Assembly: GCA_039683095.1 (NCBI GenBank)
Contig: JBDKSB010000012.1
Span: 1-64,000 of the forward strand
Reading direction: 5' to 3'
DNA length: 64,000 nt
Source: Acidobacteriota bacterium
GTDB lineage: Bacteria > Acidobacteriota > Aminicenantia > Aminicenantales > Saccharicenantaceae
In this document: positions 62,659-64,000 of the stretch, one piece after another
Layout of the letters: each line of letters starts with the position of its first letter
Position numbering within the stretch: position 1 is the first letter of the stretch
Notes under the pieces: generated by a model
Database searches by the model: none
The model's input: only the letters and a program-made list of their open reading frames with translations
Told to the model about the DNA's origin: nothing
Program-made: the position numbers and the translations under genes

Positions 62659-64000
<1,342 letters not shown>

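Overview
The window is 64 kb of high-GC bacterial chromosome with a lower-GC segment, about 6.7 kb, at the left end. The housekeeping genes are typical of a Gram-negative-type bacterium: a TonB-dependent receptor, Pst phosphate uptake, a bactofilin, and exported or lipid-anchored peptidases. Two S46 dipeptidyl-peptidases, an M28 lipoprotein peptidase, an aldehyde:ferredoxin oxidoreductase with MoaD and MobB partners, and paired secreted proteins of a kind I associate with Acidobacteria suggest an anaerobic peptide or sugar fermenter from the Acidobacteriota/Aminicenantota (OP8) area. That placement is inference from gene content; there is no rRNA in the window.

Region 1 (1-6692) looks like the tRNA-proximal end of an integrated mobile element next to a tRNA-Leu(CAA) gene. 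It carries an excisionase-type HTH protein, a DUF5659-like protein, a CHC2/Toprim/DUF3987 primase-helicase, an array of about ten short repeats just downstream of the primase, and a tightly coupled operon of an unknown protein, two small zinc-binding proteins and an ECF-like sigma factor. It also has an XRE regulator and a two-gene retropepsin module. No integrase is visible, so the other end probably lies beyond position 1.

Region 2 (6.8-15.5 kb) holds trmH and two divergent envelope-stress modules. One is ECF sigma, membrane anti-sigma and an HtrA-like protein whose catalytic His and Asp are missing. The other is ECF sigma, zinc-finger anti-sigma, two LiaF-type membrane proteins and a DUF4097 protein. 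A lipM-type octanoyltransferase follows, downstream of a tRNA-Gly.

Region 3 (15.5-32.8 kb) holds a bactofilin, uvrB-uvrC, feoAB, an S46 peptidase, an exported kinase-like protein, secA-guaB, a panB-panC-panD operon and a deoxynucleoside-kinase-like protein with a broken P-loop.

Region 4 (32.9-44.5 kb) holds pspC, the AOR-moaD-aldehyde dehydrogenase cluster, a small secreted protein behind a sigma-54-type promoter, mobB, an M28 peptidase, an amino-acid permease, a TonB receptor and an HD-domain protein.

Region 5 (44.5-64 kb) holds a PQQ-type beta-propeller protein, rarA, a MerR regulator, tRNA-Pro, a cupin with surE, a DedA protein and a PflX-type radical SAM enzyme. It continues with pstSCAB having two different PstB subunits, an ABC-F protein, a second small secreted protein, a Tat-exported PLP enzyme, an ADP-ribosylglycohydrolase lipoprotein overlapping a second S46 peptidase, and the C-terminal part of a P-type calcium ATPase that runs off the right edge.

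The most unusual items are the complementary active-site losses in the two PstB subunits, the triad-less HtrA in an ECF operon, the repeat array and 19-bp inverted motif pair in the mobile element, and several genes with predicted leaderless transcripts.
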